NCBI RefSeq assembly: GCF_042956465.1
Contig: NZ_JBIBGL010000035.1
Location: 1 to 64,000 of the forward strand
Reading direction: 5' to 3'
Length of the DNA stretch: 64,000 nt
DNA from: Embleya sp042956465
GTDB lineage: Bacteria > Actinomycetota > Actinomycetes > Streptomycetales > Streptomycetaceae
In this document: piece after piece, positions 62,665 to 64,000 of the stretch
Layout: every line of letters starts with the position of its first letter
How positions within the stretch are numbered: position 1 is the first letter of the stretch
The notes under the pieces: model-generated
What the model was told of the DNA's origin: nothing
Databases searched by the model: none
The model's input: only the letters and a program-made list of their open reading frames with translations
Position numbers and translations under genes: made by a program

Positions 62665-64000
62665 TCAGCGGTCCATCAGCGCGCGCTCCTTGGCCGCGTG
62701 CACGGCGGCGGTGAGTCCGTCGATGTCGTACGGGCCGTGGTGGCGGCGGCCGTTGACGAAGAACGTCGGAGTGCCGGAGACCCCGCTCAGGTCGGCCGAC
62801 TCCTCGTCCTCCGTCACCCGGTCGGCGCCGCGATGGGTGCGCAGCGCGATCCGGAACTCCTCCACGTCCAGTCCCAGCGCCTTTGCGTGGGCGAGCAGAT
62901 CGCCGGGCTTGAGCGCGTCCTGGTTCCCAAGGAGATGGTCGAGCATCTCCCAGAACGCGCCCTGCTCGGCCGCCGCCTCGGCGGCGATCGCGGCCAGTCG
63001 GGCTCGCGGATGCACGTCCGGCAGCGGCAGGTGGCGCCACACGTAGCGCACGTCGCCGAAGTCGGCGAGCAGTTCGCGCACCACCGGCTCGGCCAGACCG
63101 CAGTAGGGGCATTCGAAGTCGCCGTACTCCACCAGCGTCACCGGGGCGTCGATCGGACCGCGGATGTGGTCGCGCTCGGGGTCCACCGGCACGGCCAGGT
63201 CGACCAGGCTCTGGGCGGTGCCCAGCAGTGCCCGGGAGCGGGCCGGGCGCGGCATCGCGGCGATCGCCACCGAGACCAGCCAGGTCACCACGAACGAGCA
63301 GACCACGGCGCTGAGCACGCCCACCTTGGCCTCGTCGAGCCGCTCACCCTCGAAGGCCAGCGTGGCGATCAGCAGCGACACGGTGAAGCCCACCCCGGCG
63401 ATCGCGCCGCCGCCGACCACGGCGCCCCAGCCGACCGGCGGGCGCAGCCGACCGCGACTGAGCCGGGTGGTCAGCGCGGAGGTGCCGATGATGCCCAACG
63501 GCTTGCCCACCACGTAACCGACCAGGATGCCCAGCGTCACCGGCGAGGTGAAGGCCCGGGAGACCAGCCCGGCGTCGAGCGTGATGCCGGCGTTGGCCAG
63601 CGCGAACAGTGGCACGATCACGTAGCCGGTCCACGGGTGGTACATCCGCTGTAGGCGCTCGTTCGGCGACAGGGCCGCCGCCATGCCCAGCCGGGCGGTG
63701 CGTTCCAACTCCGGCGTGGGCTGCTCGCGGAACGAGCGGAACAGCCCGGTGGCCCGCTCCAATTCGATCCGCGAGGCCGGGTAGGCGAAGGTCAGCAGGC
63801 CCATCACCAGGCCGACCACCACCGGATCCACGCCCGACTTGAGCACCGCGATCCAGGTGATCACGCCGAGTACGCCGTACGCACTGCCGCGCCGCACCTT
63901 CGCGGTGCGCACCAGCACGATCACCACCAGCATCGCCAGCGCCACCAGAAGCGCGGGCACGTCGATGTGATCGCTGTAGGCGACCGCGATCACCACCAGG
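62665..64000 (-). CDS. nhaA: NhaA-type Na+/H+ antiporter fused to a thioredoxin/DsbA-like domain, 5' end cut
   Basis: 445 codons are visible; the gene begins beyond the right edge. The visible N-terminal 250 residues are the second half of an NhaA antiporter, with helices GYVIVPLFALANAGITLD and VGKPLGIIGTSAL and the GVGFTVSLLIATLAF segment. Residues about 280-445 form a DsbA/thioredoxin-4 domain with the redox motif CPYC (about 296-299) and the cis-proline region SGVSGTPTFFVNG. This domain pairing is known in actinobacterial NhaA proteins. The thioredoxin part probably faces outward and the role of the fusion is unclear. Confidence 0.9.
   Translation of the reverse strand, partial: LVVIAVAYSDHIDVPALLVALAMLVVIVLVRTAKVRRGSAYGVLGVITWIAVLKSGVDPVVVGLVMGLLTFAYPASRIELERATGLFRSFREQPTPELERTARLGMAAALSPNERLQRMYHPWTGYVIVPLFALANAGITLDAGLVSRAFTSPVTLGILVGYVVGKPLGIIGTSALTTRLSRGRLRPPVGWGAVVGGGAIAGVGFTVSLLIATLAFEGERLDEAKVGVLSAVVCSFVVTWLVSVAIAAMPRPARSRALLGTAQSLVDLAVPVDPERDHIRGPIDAPVTLVEYGDFECPYCGLAEPVVRELLADFGDVRYVWRHLPLPDVHPRARLAAIAAEAAAEQGAFWEMLDHLLGNQDALKPGDLLAHAKALGLDVEEFRIALRTHRGADRVTEDEESADLSGVSGTPTFFVNGRRHHGPYDIDGLTAAVHAAKERALMDR

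Overview
The window is very GC-rich, densely packed actinobacterial DNA. GC-biased third codon positions, frequent GTG/TTG starts, ATGA gene overlaps, chitinase genes behind DasR-type operators and a conservon-like NIT-domain histidine kinase all point to the Streptomycetales (Streptomyces, Kitasatospora, Embleya or a close relative). I cannot name the species. No rRNA, tRNA, integrase, transposase or phage gene was recognised. About 48 protein genes are supported, two of them cut by the window ends.

Layout. 1-4264 holds secreted or scavenging hydrolases: an M4 metalloprotease (cut at the left edge), a CocE-type acyl hydrolase and a DmpA-type P1 aminopeptidase. 4616-5347 is a lone spermidine-synthase-like gene. 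5471-17241 is a peptide-scavenging locus. An M55 D-aminopeptidase and a class-A-type serine hydrolase diverge from a six-gene, translationally coupled operon (class-C-type serine hydrolase, oligopeptide-binding lipoprotein, permease, permease-ATPase fusion, ATPase, COG3375-like acetyltransferase), and a PucR-family regulator follows. The enzyme set suggests import and cleavage of D-amino-acid peptides or cell-wall fragments. 17348-19489 holds a LapA-like membrane protein, a PP2C/SpoIIE-like protein and a TmrB-like ATPase.

19597-26746 is an NRPS-independent siderophore cluster: an ATP-grasp ligase, two IucA/IucC synthetases and a PLP-dependent decarboxylase in one operon, with a divergent siderophore-interacting reductase. 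The gene content parallels pvsA/pvsB/pvsD/pvsE of vibrioferrin. Two DtxR/IdeR-type iron boxes lie in the divergent promoter region.

27441-34298 contains a small unknown protein, a D-2-hydroxyacid dehydrogenase, a methyltransferase, an orphan LivK-type binding lipoprotein and a reduced conservon (sensor kinase plus roadblock protein). 35494-41820 has a DoxX protein behind a DasR-like site, a second PucR regulator, and an operon of NCS1 permease, nitrilase-family amidase and agmatinase-family ureohydrolase for a guanidino or amide nitrogen compound. 42149-49737 has an aldo-keto reductase, a striking 19-bp tandem array, a DUF574 methyltransferase, a CBM2-FnIII-FnIII-GH18 chitinase, a dienelactone hydrolase and a hypothetical protein. 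49929-64000 has a MalY-type C-S lyase, an orphan Cas3 with the HD domain at the C-terminus and no other cas gene or CRISPR array, a StyA-like monooxygenase, a Baeyer-Villiger-type monooxygenase, a second GH18 chitinase, an SDR, small enzymes and an NhaA-thioredoxin fusion cut by the right edge.

A window-wide theme is short tandem repeats of 15, 18, 19 and 24 bp, both between genes and in frame at the ends of genes (sensor kinase, PucR, NCS1 permease, nitrilase, hypothetical protein).
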